Assembly: GCA_015657435.1 (NCBI GenBank)
Contig: JADLKH010000005.1
Coordinates: 316,278 to 330,829 of the forward strand
Length of the DNA stretch: 14,552 nucleotides
Reading direction: 5' to 3'
Source: Synergistales bacterium
Lineage (GTDB): Bacteria; Synergistota; Synergistia; Synergistales; 79-D21
Position numbers and translations under genes: made by a program. Below are positions 13,939 through 14,552 of this stretch, piece by piece (position 1 is the first letter of the stretch; each line of letters starts with the position of its first letter). The notes under the pieces were generated by a model. The model did no database searches. It was not told where the DNA came from and saw nothing but the letters and a program-made list of their open reading frames with translations.

Positions 13939-14552
13939 ATGTCGGAGAGCAAGTCGGCGGAGGTTTCGGAATTGAGGACCGCGTACGAGAAGACGGTGGA
14001 GAAGTTCCTGCAGAAGGCCCCGGAGAGGAAGAAGGCGTTCCGGACGGGCGGCGGCCTGCCGTTGAAGCGGGTGTACACGCCGGAGGACCTGGAGGGACTG
14101 GACTACGGCAAGGACCTGGGATACCCGGGTCTGTACCCGTACACGCGGGGAGTGCAGCCGACCATGTACCGCGGTCGGTTCTGGACGATGAGGCAGTACG
14201 CGGGATTCGCCACGGCGGAGGAGTCGAACGCGCGTTACCGTTACCTGCTGTCGCAGGGGACGACGGGTCTGTCGGTGGCGTTCGATCTGCCGACGCAGAT
14301 CGGCTACGACTCGGACCACGCGATGGCGCAGGGAGAAGTGGGCAAGGTGGGAGTGGCGATCGACAGCCTGGCGGACATGGAGACGCTGTTCGCGGGGATC
14401 CCGCTGGAGAAGGTGTCGACGTCGATGACGATCAACGCGCCGGCGAGCGTGCTGCTGGGGCTGTACATCGCGGTGGGCGAGAAGCAGGGCGTGTCGATGG
14501 AGAAGCTGTCGGGGACGATCCAGAACGACATACTGAAGGAATACATCGCGCG
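13939..14552 (+). CDS. Methylmalonyl-CoA mutase large subunit, N-terminal part (partial)
   Basis: This B12-dependent mutase interconverts (R)-methylmalonyl-CoA and succinyl-CoA, a step of propionate formation or use. The visible 204 codons hold the substrate-binding TIM barrel start: [25 protein letters not shown] (about 66-90), [21 protein letters not shown] (107-127), [18 protein letters not shown] (152-169) and [11 protein letters not shown] (192-202). Tyr77 in PTMY matches the substrate-stacking tyrosine of known methylmalonyl-CoA mutases. The STSMTINA variant is typical of the shorter large subunits that work with a separate B12-binding subunit, but isobutyryl-CoA-type mutases share it and the distinguishing arginine lies beyond the edge. 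ATG 13939 follows GGAGGGG (13923-13929); an in-frame GTG at 13933 is also possible. Codon use is almost wholly G-ending, unlike the genes upstream. Confidence 0.92.
   Translation, partial: MSESKSAEVSELRTAYEKTVEKFLQKAPERKKAFRTGGGLPLKRVYTPEDLEGLDYGKDLGYPGLYPYTRGVQPTMYRGRFWTMRQYAGFATAEESNARYRYLLSQGTTGLSVAFDLPTQIGYDSDHAMAQGEVGKVGVAIDSLADMETLFAGIPLEKVSTSMTINAPASVLLGLYIAVGEKQGVSMEKLSGTIQNDILKEYIA

Noticed and set aside
13876..14319. A 147-codon minus-strand frame opposite the mutase gene
   Set aside because: It is a by-product of the G-ending codon bias on the plus strand, which removes stops from the antisense frame. The protein is Arg/Leu/Val/His-rich low complexity and the plus strand encodes a clear mutase.

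Overview
This is bacterial chromosomal DNA, roughly 55-60% GC, carrying a dense run of housekeeping genes. The sequence points to a Gram-negative, probably anaerobic bacterium. All eight tRNA genes encode their own CCA, Shine-Dalgarno sequences are strong, a GnnA-like sugar-nucleotide oxidoreductase hints at lipopolysaccharide, and a methylmalonyl-CoA mutase is present. A deltaproteobacterial-type lineage (Desulfobacterota or similar) or Synergistota would both fit. I cannot decide between them from sequence alone.

Layout: (1) Positions 1-234, minus strand, hold the first 78 codons of a probable NFACT/RqcH ribosome-quality-control protein. (2) Positions 235-333 are a divergent control region with back-to-back promoters. 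(3) Positions 334-1104 are a tRNA operon in the order Ala(CGC), Pro(TGG), Gly(TCC), Arg(TCT), His(GTG), Arg(TCG), Lys(CTT), Leu(TAG), closed by a terminator at about 1161-1206. (4) Positions 1212-3327 are tig-clpP (trigger factor and the Clp protease core), with their own promoter and a strong terminator. (5) Positions 3323-13536 are a long co-directional operon, clpX-lon-engB-valS-folC-pgeF-gnnA-like. Most junctions overlap or are separated by 2-3 bases, and the run ends in a textbook terminator. (6) Positions 13537-13803 hold a 70-residue membrane protein with a TTG start. (7) From 13854, a near-consensus promoter drives the 5' part of a methylmalonyl-CoA mutase gene that runs off the window. 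Its codon use is strikingly G-ending, unlike every gene to its left.

Functionally, the left two thirds is a protein synthesis and quality-control neighbourhood: nascent-chain rescue (RqcH), a tRNA-Ala gene, a ribosome-bound chaperone (Tig), ClpP, ClpX, Lon, a ribosome-assembly GTPase (EngB), ValRS and a tRNA cluster. FolC (folate polyglutamylation), PgeF (peptidoglycan editing) and the GnnA-like enzyme add cofactor and envelope functions at the end of the clpX operon. The mutase belongs to a separate, carbon-metabolism unit. I found no mobile element, CRISPR array or obviously novel system. The points worth a second look are regulatory structure, codon bias and gene context.
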